From positions 1 to 55,374 of the IMG/VR virus record IMGVR_UViG_3300028800_000112: DNA of 55,374 nucleotides; one strand, given 5' to 3'. The notes under the pieces are model-generated. The model did no database searches. It worked only from the letters and a program-made list of their open reading frames with translations, and was not told where the DNA came from. Position 1 is the stretch's first letter. Every line of letters starts with the position of its first letter. The position numbers and the translations under genes were made by a program. Below are positions 31,479 through 39,761 of this stretch, in pieces. This DNA comes from a virus.

Positions 31479-33263
31479 TTATGGAGTGAACTGCTGTCCG
31501 AGAGTAGGAGCGGCAGGTGTTCGGCTCGACTGGCGCTGCTGCCTCGTTTGCGCATAATCGGCATGGTATGCGTCCGCCGCATGGTGCGCCGCTTCGTGAC
31601 CACGTACATTCCTAGCCTTGTGGGCGTCCGAGTGAACGTCACCAATACGGGAACCCGAAGAATCGTGCTGCTCGAAATGCTCGCCCGTCGCATGGAATAC
31701 ATGGTCGTTAAGTGACTTGCCGTTGACAGTCGAGTTCATCAAGGTGTGGAGGGCGAACTGAGTAGGCGAAGCCTTACCGTAGGCACGCCCGTGCCCGCCA
31801 GAAGTTCCGCCAGGAGAGCGACTAGATCCTCCCCCTGTAGTTCCACCGGGTCTGCTGTTGCCACCGCCGACGCTTCCACCGGACTGACCGATTGAGACGC
31901 TGCCCCCGATGTTCTGGACGCCGCCCGCGTTATGGTAAACGTCACCGAAGTGCTGCCCGCCGTAGTAGTTGTGCACGTGGTGGTGAACACCGCCATCACT
32001 CCATCCGTCACCAATGCTCTTAGATGACCTTGGAGCCCGCGCCGTCTTGTCTGGAGCGGGGGCAGCCGGGGTAGATACTACTTGCCTTGCCTGTGTTGCA
32101 GGAGGGGTATCCTGTACAGTTTCCTTCATCTGGGCGGGTGAAAGCGTCGGCACGTTACCGCCGCCGATGACCTTCGAAGATGCGGCACCCGTTTGCGGTG
32201 CCGTCCTTACTGGAGACACAGGAACGACAGGAGCCGGTGGCGCAGGGCGAGCGGCAGGGCGTGATGGAGCAGGTGCCTGAACAGGTGCTGAAGCAGGAGC
32301 GGGTGCCGATGGCTTCTCTGGCTCGACATACCGGCTCTTGGGTGCCTCAGCAGGTGCGGCAGCAGCCTCCGGGGCACTCGTCTTCTCCTTGTATACCTTG
32401 ACCTTCGTACCCGACTCATTCTGGGGAACGGCGAAGCTCGTCGGAGTTGACCTGCCCGCAAAGGGGTTGCCGACACGGGTCAATTTGCCGGTAGCTGGTG
32501 TAGCCGGTCGTGACTCGGAAGCAGCGGGAGAGGGTGGCGACACGTCAGGAGTCTTCGCTGGCTGTTCCGGCGCTACCTTGGGAGCTTCCGCAATAGCTGG
32601 CTTCGCTGGAGCAGGCGTCTTAACCTGTTCCGTCGCTATGGCTGTCGGTATCTCTGCTGATGCCCGAGGAGCCTTCTTCTGCGTGACATTCGTCTTCGCC
32701 GCCCTGACAGCCCTTGCTGGCTTGGCGTCAGCCTCGTTCCTGTGAGCAGTCAGCATCGCGTGCGCTTCCTCAGCAGTTCCTGAACCAGACGCACCGCCCG
32801 CCTTTTCCCATTCAGACTTCTTCTGGGTGTAGTCACCATTGGCTGGAACACCACGAGACGCCCTGTCGGCTAGCAACTTAGCCTGGAAGTCGGCGATGCC
32901 TCCCGTGTCGATCTCACCCCCGCCGAGCTTCGTCTTAGCCGGTGCTGGCTTGTGATCACCGAATTGCTCGTCGTTAGCGATGTCGGCATGAGCCGCGTGC
33001 ATAGCCGCGACGTCGGAATCAACTTCAGCGCCCGTCGTATCGAGGTTGATCCTGTGAGGGTTCGTGTCGGGCTCGCTCGCTTCTCTCGGCTTACTGGTAT
33101 GCCCGACCATGCCAGAGTTGACACCCGACGTGTCACGCTGCGGCTGTGATGCCCACGCGGCGAAGTCGGGAGAGTCGGGAGCAGGTAGCGGAGGCGGGCT
33201 TTCCCATCCCTTGGGCTTCTTCTGGTTACCAAGACCAGTGTGCTTACCAGATGCAGCAGACAT
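31479..33263 (-). CDS. large Pro/Ala-rich low-complexity protein (594 aa)
   Basis: Mostly disordered: residues ~120-400 are Ala/Pro/Lys/Ser-rich with many APA and KTP-type stretches. Residues ~425-490 contain HVHNYYGGQHFGDVYHNAGGVQNIGGSVSIGQSGGS, a short repeated strand motif. The end is His/Ala-rich (HEAAHHAADAYHADYAQTRQQ). It may be an internal head protein. It lies between head genes and the TAA overlaps with upstream ATG. Confidence 0.72.
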   Translation of the reverse strand: MSAASGKHTGLGNQKKPKGWESPPPLPAPDSPDFAAWASQPQRDTSGVNSGMVGHTSKPREASEPDTNPHRINLDTTGAEVDSDVAAMHAAHADIANDEQFGDHKPAPAKTKLGGGEIDTGGIADFQAKLLADRASRGVPANGDYTQKKSEWEKAGGASGSGTAEEAHAMLTAHRNEADAKPARAVRAAKTNVTQKKAPRASAEIPTAIATEQVKTPAPAKPAIAEAPKVAPEQPAKTPDVSPPSPAASESRPATPATGKLTRVGNPFAGRSTPTSFAVPQNESGTKVKVYKEKTSAPEAAAAPAEAPKSRYVEPEKPSAPAPASAPVQAPAPSRPAARPAPPAPVVPVSPVRTAPQTGAASSKVIGGGNVPTLSPAQMKETVQDTPPATQARQVVSTPAAPAPDKTARAPRSSKSIGDGWSDGGVHHHVHNYYGGQHFGDVYHNAGGVQNIGGSVSIGQSGGSVGGGNSRPGGTTGGGSSRSPGGTSGGHGRAYGKASPTQFALHTLMNSTVNGKSLNDHVFHATGEHFEQHDSSGSRIGDVHSDAHKARNVRGHEAAHHAADAYHADYAQTRQQRQSSRTPAAPTLGQQFTP

Positions 33264-33928
33264 TAGTACCCCGAATACGGTGCGATAACGTTATATTCTT
33301 CTTCCGGTGTCCACATGTTCGACATGGGGAATACCGGGTCGTACTTGTACGGGTTGACCGTGCCCGAGACAATCAAGGTTTCGATGTCAACCGGACCGGG
33401 TGAGTCCGATGCCGGAACCTGGATGTGGTAAGTCCTGCCACCGGGAAAGTGCTCAATCACGAAGTAATAAAGCGAGTTGCCCGAGTCAGTCGTGATGGTC
33501 ACGCCGGAAGCTGTCTGGTCTGTCGCGAATACCTCGATATTGAGGTAACCGAGATTCAAGTACAAAAGTCCTGATCCCCACTGGTTCAGTGAGAACGATG
33601 TCGGGTTGTTCGTCGTACCTGTCAGCCGAGCGGGCAGCCTGTAATAACTCGTGACACTGTTGACCGTATCCTGAACCGTGATGTTGTCGCTCATCATCAA
33701 TGTCAGGTAGCCGGGTACGCCCGAAGAGTTCGAGTCGAAGTAGTTACCGACGATGTTGACGAACGCCAGGTTGGTCGGGAAGCGGGGACCGAAGACATTG
33801 GACGTGCTGGCAAGGATGTTCTTAGGATTCTGATTTGTCCAGCCGGGAATCCACCAGGGCGCGACAAGAGGATCGTCGGCATTGTACGTGCCGTCGTAAA
33901 TTGGCGGAAAACTGTTCGGCGTGCTCAC
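33263..33928 (-). CDS. hypothetical virion protein (221 aa)
   Basis: Soluble beta-rich protein (WWIPGWTNQNPKNILASTSNVFGPRFPTNLAFVNIVGNYFDSN; FVIEHFPGGRTYHIQVPASDSPGPVDIETL). Immediately downstream of the terminase. Its place suggests a head or fibre component; no family recognised. Coupled to the following gene by TAATG. Confidence 0.72.
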   Translation of the reverse strand: MSTPNSFPPIYDGTYNADDPLVAPWWIPGWTNQNPKNILASTSNVFGPRFPTNLAFVNIVGNYFDSNSSGVPGYLTLMMSDNITVQDTVNSVTSYYRLPARLTGTTNNPTSFSLNQWGSGLLYLNLGYLNIEVFATDQTASGVTITTDSGNSLYYFVIEHFPGGRTYHIQVPASDSPGPVDIETLIVSGTVNPYKYDPVFPMSNMWTPEEEYNVIAPYSGY

Positions 33929-33945
33929 CCTTATATCATACGGGA

Positions 33946-35595
33946 CTATCGCCCTTCGTATCTGCGCCTGTTCCTGGTGTAGAAAGGATTCTGCATAACT
34001 TCAATGGTTCCGACCTCTTCATCGTTATAGTCCCGTGTAAGTATGCAGGCGAGGGCGAGAGAGTCGGCATAGTCATCATGGGCATCACGCATATTCGGTG
34101 CCTCAGCCAAGACGTACGGACCCTTGAACAAGATTTCAAGGTCTTCCATCTCCTGACGGAAACGACGCCAGACCTTCAGCTTCCTTACCTTCGCACCAGA
34201 AGGCCACATCACCTGACGCCTGTCAATCAGGTTGCGGAGATACTTCCACCTGTCAGACTGGTCCGACTGCGCGCTGCCTATCTCTATCACGTCAATTTGG
34301 GGCATCAGGATCTTCAAACGCTGGGCTACAACGTCGCCGACGCCGCCGACGTCGATCCCGATCTTCCACACATTGTACCCGGCGAGGAACTCGACAATCT
34401 GGAAGTACTGTTCTTCCCAGTCCATTCCTTCGAGGTCGAGCCAGTTGAGGACACGGTGATGGTACATGCCAAGCTCGTCGGGATGGTCCCAGTCAACGTA
34501 GACGACGGTGACTACTGTCCTGTCCTGCTTCCGGGCGCAGTCAATACCGACGACGACAGGAGTGTGGTGCCACTGCTTGACCAGGGACTGCATCGATACA
34601 TCGCCGCACTCGTCCAGCTTCGCACTCGTCGTGAACATTCCCTTGTCGAGCAGCCACATCAAACGATATGACAGCTTGAACTCGTCACTGTCTTCACCGA
34701 GACGGAGAAGCTCTCCCTCTACGAACCTCTTGTAATAAGCGTTTTCTTTAGCTGCCTCGCGCCAGTCAACTTCGAAGTGATTCGCCCTTGTGCGCCCGCG
34801 CCTCGTCAGCGCCCGCTTGTTCTTCGCGATCTGCTCATAAAAGACGTTCTTCGTATATGTCGGCGTTCCCGTCATGATCATCGTCGCGTTGTTGGCGGCA
34901 CCCATCGGGGCGATCGACTTGTCAACTACGCGGTCGTCGGCTCCCTGGCATTCGTCAATGAGGATCAGGTGGTACGTACGACCTTCGATCGTCGCCCTCG
35001 GGTGAGCCGTCGTCTTCCTGACGTAACTGTGTCCCTTGCCGTCCTGCAAGGATTCCGTGCTGTTGAGGAACCGGACGTATACCGTCCTTCCCTTGCCATC
35101 GAGCCTCGCGTTGATCTCGGGATCAGCCATGACAACCTGAGCCGCATCCGACGACAACCGGGATACGATGCGACCGAATAGCGTGTCAGCCTGCTCGTCA
35201 ACGGGAGCGAAGGCACCGACCCATACGCCTCCCTTGAACTTTCCCAGCATCTCCGGGTAAGCCTTGGCGAGTAGCGGGAACATGATCATGCTCGTAGCGA
35301 CGACATCCGCTACTGTCTCGCTCTTTCCCGTCTGCCTGGCGAACAAAGCCGTGATCTTCGCCCCGTCATCAATGATGAGGGACTCGAACATGCGACGGGC
35401 GAAAGGTCTCTGGTAGTTACGCAAAGGATGACCGGAGATAATGTCGTTGACCTTCATCAAGCGGTCAACCATGCTATTGACATTCGCCTGGGTAACCTCG
35501 TCGAGTATGACCTCTGTACCCTCTCGGGCTTCCCTCTCAGAGTCAGTCTCGTCTTCGTATCCCTCGAATACATCGAGTTCCTCGTCAAGCTCCAT
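33946..35595 (-). CDS. terL: terminase large subunit
   Basis: A 549-aa packaging motor. ATPase: FARQTGKSET (Walker A-like, residues ~83-92), LILIDECQGADD (Walker B and coupling Glu, ~213-224), TGTPTYTKN (motif III). Nuclease: VVVGIDCARKQDRTVV (~305), KIGIDVGGVGDVV (~365) and a C-terminal HDDYADSLALA Asp cluster (~510), the three acidic sites of an RNase H-like nuclease. It cuts and pumps phage DNA into the prohead. An 8-bp inverted repeat covers its ribosome-binding site. Confidence 0.95.
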   Translation of the reverse strand: MELDEELDVFEGYEDETDSEREAREGTEVILDEVTQANVNSMVDRLMKVNDIISGHPLRNYQRPFARRMFESLIIDDGAKITALFARQTGKSETVADVVATSMIMFPLLAKAYPEMLGKFKGGVWVGAFAPVDEQADTLFGRIVSRLSSDAAQVVMADPEINARLDGKGRTVYVRFLNSTESLQDGKGHSYVRKTTAHPRATIEGRTYHLILIDECQGADDRVVDKSIAPMGAANNATMIMTGTPTYTKNVFYEQIAKNKRALTRRGRTRANHFEVDWREAAKENAYYKRFVEGELLRLGEDSDEFKLSYRLMWLLDKGMFTTSAKLDECGDVSMQSLVKQWHHTPVVVGIDCARKQDRTVVTVVYVDWDHPDELGMYHHRVLNWLDLEGMDWEEQYFQIVEFLAGYNVWKIGIDVGGVGDVVAQRLKILMPQIDVIEIGSAQSDQSDRWKYLRNLIDRRQVMWPSGAKVRKLKVWRRFRQEMEDLEILFKGPYVLAEAPNMRDAHDDYADSLALACILTRDYNDEEVGTIEVMQNPFYTRNRRRYEGR

Positions 35596-35602
35596 GTCAT
35601 CT

Positions 35603-35622
35603 CCTAGTGTATAAACACTAGG
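35603..35622 (-). promoter_or_regulatory. inverted repeat over terminase ribosome-binding site
   Basis: CCTAGTGT and ACACTAGG (8 bp, 4-nt loop). On the minus strand the second arm runs into the AGGAG before the terminase ATG at 35595, so folding would hide the site; it also reads as an operator. Confidence 0.5.
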
Positions 35623-35631
35623 ATATACAAA

Positions 35632-35657
35632 GAAGCCCGGACGTTGGTCCGGGCTTC
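35632..35657 (-). terminator. Rho-independent terminator
   Basis: GAAGCCCGGAC pairs with GTCCGGGCTTC around GTTG (11 bp). On the minus strand it is followed by TTTG. It separates the 85-aa gene from the terminase unit. Confidence 0.75.
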
Positions 35658-35661
35658 GATG

Positions 35662-35919
35662 TTACAGTCCGTACTGCTTCAGCGCGGCGATGATCGCCTG
35701 CTCTAGTGACTGAATGACGACCTGCAATGCCTGCTGGATCTCAGGAGCCGCTGCCTGGTACTGTTGCAGCAACACCTGCTCTTCAGCGGTGACACTCGCC
35801 TTGACCGTTTCACCGAGGCGAGTCAGGTCAGCCTTGGCAACTTCGAGGGCTGCCTTGCCTTCCTTGTCAAGGTCTTCAATCAGGTTCGTGTAGAAATCGT
35901 GAATTTCCCTGATGAACAT
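35662..35919 (-). CDS. small helical protein (85 aa)
   Basis: Start ATG 35919 with GGAAGGATC before it; the longer frame lacks support. Predominantly helical (FIREIHDFYTNLIEDLDKEG, EVAKADLTRLGETVKASVTAEEQVLLQQYQ, LEQAIIAALKQYGL) with a hydrophobic C-terminal helix. Function unknown; a terminator follows. Confidence 0.72.
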   Translation of the reverse strand: MFIREIHDFYTNLIEDLDKEGKAALEVAKADLTRLGETVKASVTAEEQVLLQQYQAAAPEIQQALQVVIQSLEQAIIAALKQYGL

Positions 35920-35944
35920 ATTTGATCCTTCCGTTAATCCGAGT

Positions 35945-36142
35945 CTACCCGGTCTCGTCTTCTTCGTCAACTTCAACGTTGATATTATCCGGATCATGCC
36001 CGGCTGTAGCGCAAGAGCAGTACCAAACGCTAGCAGGACCGCCAGCCGCTCCCTTGATACTCACAGGGCACAGGTCGTGATGCTTCGTCTGGCAGAAGCC
36101 ACACTGGTGCGTCTTCTTCCTGGTCTTCGCCGTTACCTTCAC
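35945..36142 (-). CDS. small zinc-finger-like protein (65 aa)
   Basis: CGFCQTKHHDLC and WYCSCATAGH give a C-x2-C...C...C-x-C-x4-H pattern typical of a zinc-binding module; the C-terminus is acidic (NVEVDEEDE). Starts at GTG overlapping the upstream TGA. Could bind nucleic acid or a protein. Confidence 0.72.
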   Translation of the reverse strand: MKVTAKTRKKTHQCGFCQTKHHDLCPVSIKGAAGGPASVWYCSCATAGHDPDNINVEVDEEDETG

Positions 36143-36369
36143 GCCATAACCACAAGGATGATGAGGATGATGCCCGCGAACATCAGCATTAGCTGGAACG
36201 GCAGGTAGAAGCCGGATGTAGGAGCAGGACCAAAACGGCTGCCGCCACGGCTGTTAACGAGCCGGTTCCACCTTCTGTTCTCAAGATCGTAACCGCCGCC
36301 GATGCTGTGCTCCCAAGGGTCATGCCCCTCGATGTAACCGAGTTCCTGCTGGAAGTCGTAGTCGTTCAT
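36139..36369 (-). CDS. C-terminally anchored membrane protein (76 aa)
   Basis: The first ~50 residues are soluble and acidic (DYDFQQELGYIEGHDPWEHS); the last 25 form one membrane helix (FYLPFQLMLMFAGIILIILVVMA). The tail anchor could be part of a lysis or membrane complex, but no lysis gene is evident nearby. Confidence 0.75.
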   Translation of the reverse strand: MNDYDFQQELGYIEGHDPWEHSIGGGYDLENRRWNRLVNSRGGSRFGPAPTSGFYLPFQLMLMFAGIILIILVVMA

Positions 36370-36605
36370 GAGATTCCCTCCTTCTCTAGTAGTTCCGATA
36401 CTACCATGGTGACTACCATGTTGGCAAGGGCTACCTCGGCTAGGTGGGCATTATCACCTGACCTCCGGTACATCTCCAAGTGCCTGCCCATGCCCGGAAT
36501 CGCCACCTCAAGCCAGTCCATGAGGTCCGTCTTACCAAGGTTCTTGATCCTCGTAGCTGCACGTTCTATCCCTTCCTGGGTGCCCGCTTGCTCGAACAGA
36601 CCCAT
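36366..36605 (-). CDS. hypothetical helical protein (79 aa)
   Basis: Start taken at ATG 36605, in a TGATG overlap with the preceding small gene. Helical text (ERAATRIKNLGKTDLMDWLEVAIPGMG; LAEVALANMVVTMVVSELLEKEG). No family recognised. Confidence 0.7.
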   Translation of the reverse strand: MGLFEQAGTQEGIERAATRIKNLGKTDLMDWLEVAIPGMGRHLEMYRRSGDNAHLAEVALANMVVTMVVSELLEKEGIS

Positions 36606-36751
36606 CAAGTCACCCCGTACCTGTCAAGTATTTCATGAGCCCACATCAGATCCAGCATCTCTAGTAGCTCCATCTCGCAGTCCAGGTCTCCCCTGGCGTA
36701 CTCGGCTACGGACTCCATGACTGAACGACACATCTCTCGTGTGATCACCAT
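36605..36751 (-). CDS. small acidic protein overlapping previous gene (48 aa)
   Basis: A frame starting at ATG 36751 with GGAG seven bases upstream gives MVITREMCRSVMESVAEYARG then an acidic helix (CEMELLEMLDLMWAHEILDRYG). It overlaps the end of the 146-aa gene by 119 nt. The amino-acid make-up of this frame is more protein-like than that of the overlapping 3' end. Confidence 0.6.
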   Translation of the reverse strand: MVITREMCRSVMESVAEYARGDLDCEMELLEMLDLMWAHEILDRYGVT

Positions 36752-37073
36752 CCCAGAACTCCAATTCGCTCTGTGTAGGGGGACGGGTTCGAACAGCCCT
36801 CAGCATGGCTTCGTCTTCCTTGAGTCCCGTTTTGCTCCACAAGCCTACAGCGATACCGCGCCGGAACGGCGGAACATGCAAGATGAGACTGCGAGTATAC
36901 CTGTACGGCTCGTCGATCTCCTGACCTCTCGCCGTATGAGGCGGCGCATACCTCTTGAGTGGTACGACGCTAACGTAGAACCGCGTCACGAAAGTCTTGC
37001 GCATGAGAAGGTCTAGTGCGTCAACGCGACCGTGCATCCAAGAGATGACATCGCTGAAGTCCTTGTACTCCAT
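36633..37073 (-). CDS. hypothetical protein with doubtful 3' end (146 aa)
   Basis: The first ~105 residues look genuine (MEYKDFSDVISWMHGRVDALDLLMRKTFVTRFYVSVVPLKR). The last ~30 (RSRVRQGRPGLRDGATRDAG) look like out-of-frame reading of the next gene. In the -1 frame a TGA occurs right next to the ATG of that gene, so an indel or -1 frameshift may restore a normal end. Function unknown. Confidence 0.65.
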   Translation of the reverse strand: MEYKDFSDVISWMHGRVDALDLLMRKTFVTRFYVSVVPLKRYAPPHTARGQEIDEPYRYTRSLILHVPPFRRGIAVGLWSKTGLKEDEAMLRAVRTRPPTQSELEFWDGDHTRDVSFSHGVRSRVRQGRPGLRDGATRDAGSDVGS

Positions 37074-37090
37074 GTGTGCTCCAATTTAAC

Positions 37091-37618
37091 TTATGCCAGG
37101 CGAGTATACCCGTTCGGCAAGTTCCTGTACATCCACTTGCCCGGTGACCAGGAATGGCTGATACCTTGCCACTGCTCGGGAGTCACGTCATGGTAGTCAT
37201 ACACTTCGCCGTCCCGGAACTGGACCCTCATCGTACCTGTCTGCTCGTTATAACCGAGGGCGCGAGTCCTTGGGCGGGCAGGGTTGGACGTAGATGAAGG
37301 ACTGATAGTGTACTCAACGTCGTCGTCAACCGCGTTGAGGTCGTCCCCCCAGTCAGACGGTGGAGTGACGTACCTGACACTGAATTCTTCATCGCCAGCT
37401 TCCGGGTGGTAATAAGGAAGCCATTCACCACTCGAACCGGGAATGCGGGTCGGCGTCATCGATGACACTGCCTGCTTACGGTAATAATCCGGCATCGCCT
37501 TGTTATCCGTGCGACCGACGACACGAACATGCGTATCAGGCTGAGGCAGTCGCCTCACCGGCTCTGGAGCTTGCCTGCGCCGTACGAACCCGAACCTGTC
37601 CTTAAATGCCACTACCAT
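37091..37618 (-). CDS. KTSC-domain protein (175 aa)
   Basis: The C-terminal ~70 residues match the KTSC domain (after Lys-tRNA synthetase C-terminus): RALGYNEQTGTMRVQFRDGEVYDYHDVTPEQWQGI, then PGKWMYRNL. KTSC domains bind RNA or act as small modules in phages and bacteria. The N-terminal part is basic and disordered (RFGFVRRRQAPEPVRRLPQP). I choose ATG 37618, after AAGG, over the adjacent GTG. Confidence 0.82.
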   Translation of the reverse strand: MVVAFKDRFGFVRRRQAPEPVRRLPQPDTHVRVVGRTDNKAMPDYYRKQAVSSMTPTRIPGSSGEWLPYYHPEAGDEEFSVRYVTPPSDWGDDLNAVDDDVEYTISPSSTSNPARPRTRALGYNEQTGTMRVQFRDGEVYDYHDVTPEQWQGISHSWSPGKWMYRNLPNGYTRLA

Positions 37619-37883
37619 CACCTACCTTATCCCACTGCACTGTCCAATCGGGTCTGATCCGCTTGCCCGTCTCATCTTCACGCTCGAAGTGAGGGCACCA
37701 GGAAGCACGAGGAGACTCGTGCTTGCCGTTGGCATACCGGCAGACCTTCAACGTCGCCATCCTATCACTGCCCCGGTTGGGTCGCATATCGGGAGCCTGC
37801 TGCCAGAACTCGCGACGGAAATCCGGTGGCTCGTCTTTCGGTACGAAAGGACGAGGTATGTCAAACAGCGGGTCTACAGGCAT
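37602..37883 (-). CDS. hypothetical protein (93 aa)
   Basis: Soluble, Pro/Arg/Asp-rich (DPLFDIPRPFVPKDEPPDFRREFW) with a central VCRYANGKHESPRASWCPHF that could hold a metal with C...H...C-x-H. Overlaps the KTSC gene by 17 nt. Unknown. Confidence 0.68.
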   Translation of the reverse strand: MPVDPLFDIPRPFVPKDEPPDFRREFWQQAPDMRPNRGSDRMATLKVCRYANGKHESPRASWCPHFEREDETGKRIRPDWTVQWDKVGDGSGI

Positions 37884-38294
37884 TTACTTTCCGTATACCT
37901 TGGCGCAATCTCTTACAATGTCAGCCTTGGCGATGTGGGCTTCGATGACCTTCACTTCAGCCAGGTCGGCTGGCTTCTTGTCATTCCGGGTAAGAATACC
38001 GATGAAGTAATCCCAGTTCTGAACGTCGGTCACGGCTCGGGCATTACCGGCTTCACATGAGGCGATAGCCCCTTGCTGGATCGTCTGAGACTGCTGCTGG
38101 ACTGAGTGAGTGAGGTTAACCTGCCCGAAGTACAGGTAAGCGATGAAGATAGCACCGAGGACGAGTACGCCGACTACACCTTGCAGCCACCTAATCGATC
38201 TCTTAGGTGTCTTCAAGGCTTTCTCGACAATTGAGTCAATCTGAAGTAGCTGTCGATCCGCCAGGTCAACTAGCCTAGTGCTCCCCTGTGTCAT
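37884..38294 (-). CDS. single-pass membrane protein (136 aa)
   Basis: A basic N-terminus, one membrane helix (residues ~37-58, WLQGVVGVLVLGAIFIAYLYFG), then a soluble domain with two Cys that could pair. The topology would place the C-terminal part outside the membrane. It shares a base-overlap with the next membrane protein; the pair could be lysis or defence related, but no motif proves it. Confidence 0.72.
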   Translation of the reverse strand: MTQGSTRLVDLADRQLLQIDSIVEKALKTPKRSIRWLQGVVGVLVLGAIFIAYLYFGQVNLTHSVQQQSQTIQQGAIASCEAGNARAVTDVQNWDYFIGILTRNDKKPADLAEVKVIEAHIAKADIVRDCAKVYGK

Positions 38295-38749
38295 TACTTT
38301 CCTTCCGGTGCTACGTGGTCTAGCGTGTGCAATAGTATTGCCGCCGCTACCTGCTCGCCTGGGTACACGACGAACCCAACGTCTTGCCCAGGCTCCCAGT
38401 CGCGGATTATTCTCAGGTAACCAGCCAGTTCTGTTGTTCCTTCCGGAGTCATCGTGCCATCCATTAGGTCGTCAAGTAGTAGGTCAATATTAACCCGGCT
38501 TGGCTCCGGGTGATGAAGCACACGCGCCATGTCACCGGCAAGCTTCTGCCAGAACAAGTCCATCTTGGTCTCTACGATCGTTACCCGCTTGTCCAGCGGG
38601 TCGAAGAGTTCTTCGACAACCCTGTGAATGGCCATGGTAACCGCTTCCTCAATCAGCTTCTTCCGTGACCTTACCACGTACTGCACTGCCCCGAATATCG
38701 TAGCGATAACGGTGCCGACGGCTGATAGGAAGTAGATATTTGCGTGCAC
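38294..38749 (-). CDS. N-terminally anchored membrane protein (151 aa)
   Basis: Start GTG. A membrane helix at residues ~4-24 (IYFLSAVGTVIATIFGAVQYVV) is followed by a helical stretch (KKLIEEAVTMAIHRVVEELFDPLDKRVTIVETKMDLFWQKL) and an acidic end. Resembles holin-adjacent or coiled-coil membrane proteins of phages. Function open. Confidence 0.72.
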   Translation of the reverse strand: MHANIYFLSAVGTVIATIFGAVQYVVRSRKKLIEEAVTMAIHRVVEELFDPLDKRVTIVETKMDLFWQKLAGDMARVLHHPEPSRVNIDLLLDDLMDGTMTPEGTTELAGYLRIIRDWEPGQDVGFVVYPGEQVAAAILLHTLDHVAPEGK

Positions 38750-38764
38750 GGCGAATCCAGGGAT

Positions 38765-38802
38765 AGTCGGGGCAGGTTAACTATAGTCTACCTGCCCCGA
38801 CT
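38765..38802. repeat. 13-bp perfect inverted repeat
   Basis: AGTCGGGGCAGGT and ACCTGCCCCGACT flank a 12-nt loop that contains TAGACT on the minus strand. Between the RecA-like gene and the GTG of the next gene. No U-run follows on either strand, so it could be an operator or a weak terminator. Confidence 0.6.
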
Positions 38803-38803
38803 G

Positions 38804-39601
38804 TTAAACGTTTCCCGTCAGGTACTCATACAGGTCACTCGCATACTGCGGATTTTGCCGAAGGTAATGAGCGGCTCTGTCGAATCCCTGCACGCGGGTA
38901 TGGTTCAGGTAATACCATGATCCCCGGAAATTAATAACTTCTGCTTCAACCGCTGTGTGCAGCAAGTCGGTCGCCCAGTCTATCCCGGTTCCCGGCTTGA
39001 TATCGAAGTCTGCGTACTTGTCAGTACCTGCAACACGGGCGGTTACCCGCTTTGTTCCGTCCTGGTGCTCTGACTGTATTTTAAGGCTGACTCGTTGCTG
39101 AGCCTTTTCGCTGATGCCCGTTCCCCTGATGGGGGGATGCTGGTTAGCCCGGGGCATCGACAAGAACATCACGCTGCCACCGTATTCGGTGCACAATGTC
39201 TTGACGATGGCGAGTTCGAACTTGTACTCCCGGTGAGTATCGGGGACGTATGACGGGTCTCCGTCGATCTCACGCTGCCGTACGAGACCATTGGCGGTGT
39301 CAACGACGATCAGCGCAGCCCCCTCACACAAGGCTGCGTTGATCACCGTGAATGCCTCTTCAGCGCTTTCAGGACGAGCGAGGACGACGTTTTGACACCG
39401 AGTTGGAACTTCGGTACCCAGAGGTATCCACAAGGCTGCGTCGTCGCTCTCCAGCGCGTGAACGGCGTGCTCTGCCAGAGTCGTCTTCCCTGATCCTGTC
39501 TTCCCCTGAATGTCGATTATGCAGCCGCGCCGCCATCCGCGTCCAAGGGCGAGGTCGAGGCTCACGCTGCCTGTTCTCATCGGGTTTCTCGGCTGGTCCA
39601 T
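38804..39601 (-). CDS. RecA-like recombinase ATPase (265 aa)
   Basis: Start ATG 39601 with GGGAGG upstream. The core has RTGSVSLDLALGRGWRRGCIIDIQGKTGSGKTTLAEHAVHAL in pieces: the TGS-x-x-LD-x-ALG lead and Walker A GKTGSGKTT. Walker B is ALIVVDTANGLV. VMFLSMPRAN precedes a loop like RecA L2. It is shorter than bacterial RecA (about 350 aa), lacking the C-terminal domain, as in phage RecA/UvsX variants. Likely acts in recombination-dependent replication. Confidence 0.85.
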   Translation of the reverse strand: MDQPRNPMRTGSVSLDLALGRGWRRGCIIDIQGKTGSGKTTLAEHAVHALESDDAALWIPLGTEVPTRCQNVVLARPESAEEAFTVINAALCEGAALIVVDTANGLVRQREIDGDPSYVPDTHREYKFELAIVKTLCTEYGGSVMFLSMPRANQHPPIRGTGISEKAQQRVSLKIQSEHQDGTKRVTARVAGTDKYADFDIKPGTGIDWATDLLHTAVEAEVINFRGSWYYLNHTRVQGFDRAAHYLRQNPQYASDLYEYLTGNV

Positions 39602-39761
39602 CTTTAACCTCCCCTCGAACGATAACGGGCTCGAATATGCCCCTTGCAGGCGGGATGTCAATATCAGGTGACAGATTCTTCCTGAACTCGACATACTCAG
39701 GCATAGTCATGGCGGCGATGTCTTTCGCAGTCACGCAGCCATCGACTACCTGGTAGTTCAC
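39369..39761 (-). CDS. hypothetical protein running out of frame into the RecA-like gene
   Basis: The first ~55 residues (MNYQVVDGCVTAKDIAAMTMPEYVEFRKNLSPDIDIPPARG) look real. From residue ~55 the frame overlaps the RecA-like gene for 233 nt with Arg-rich, atypical text. A TAA lies in the -1 frame only four bases before the RecA-like ATG, so the natural product may end there through a frameshift or an indel. Function unknown. Confidence 0.6.
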   Translation of the reverse strand: MNYQVVDGCVTAKDIAAMTMPEYVEFRKNLSPDIDIPPARGIFEPVIVRGEVKDGPAEKPDENRQREPRPRPWTRMAARLHNRHSGEDRIREDDSGRARRSRAGERRRSLVDTSGYRSSNSVSKRRPRSS

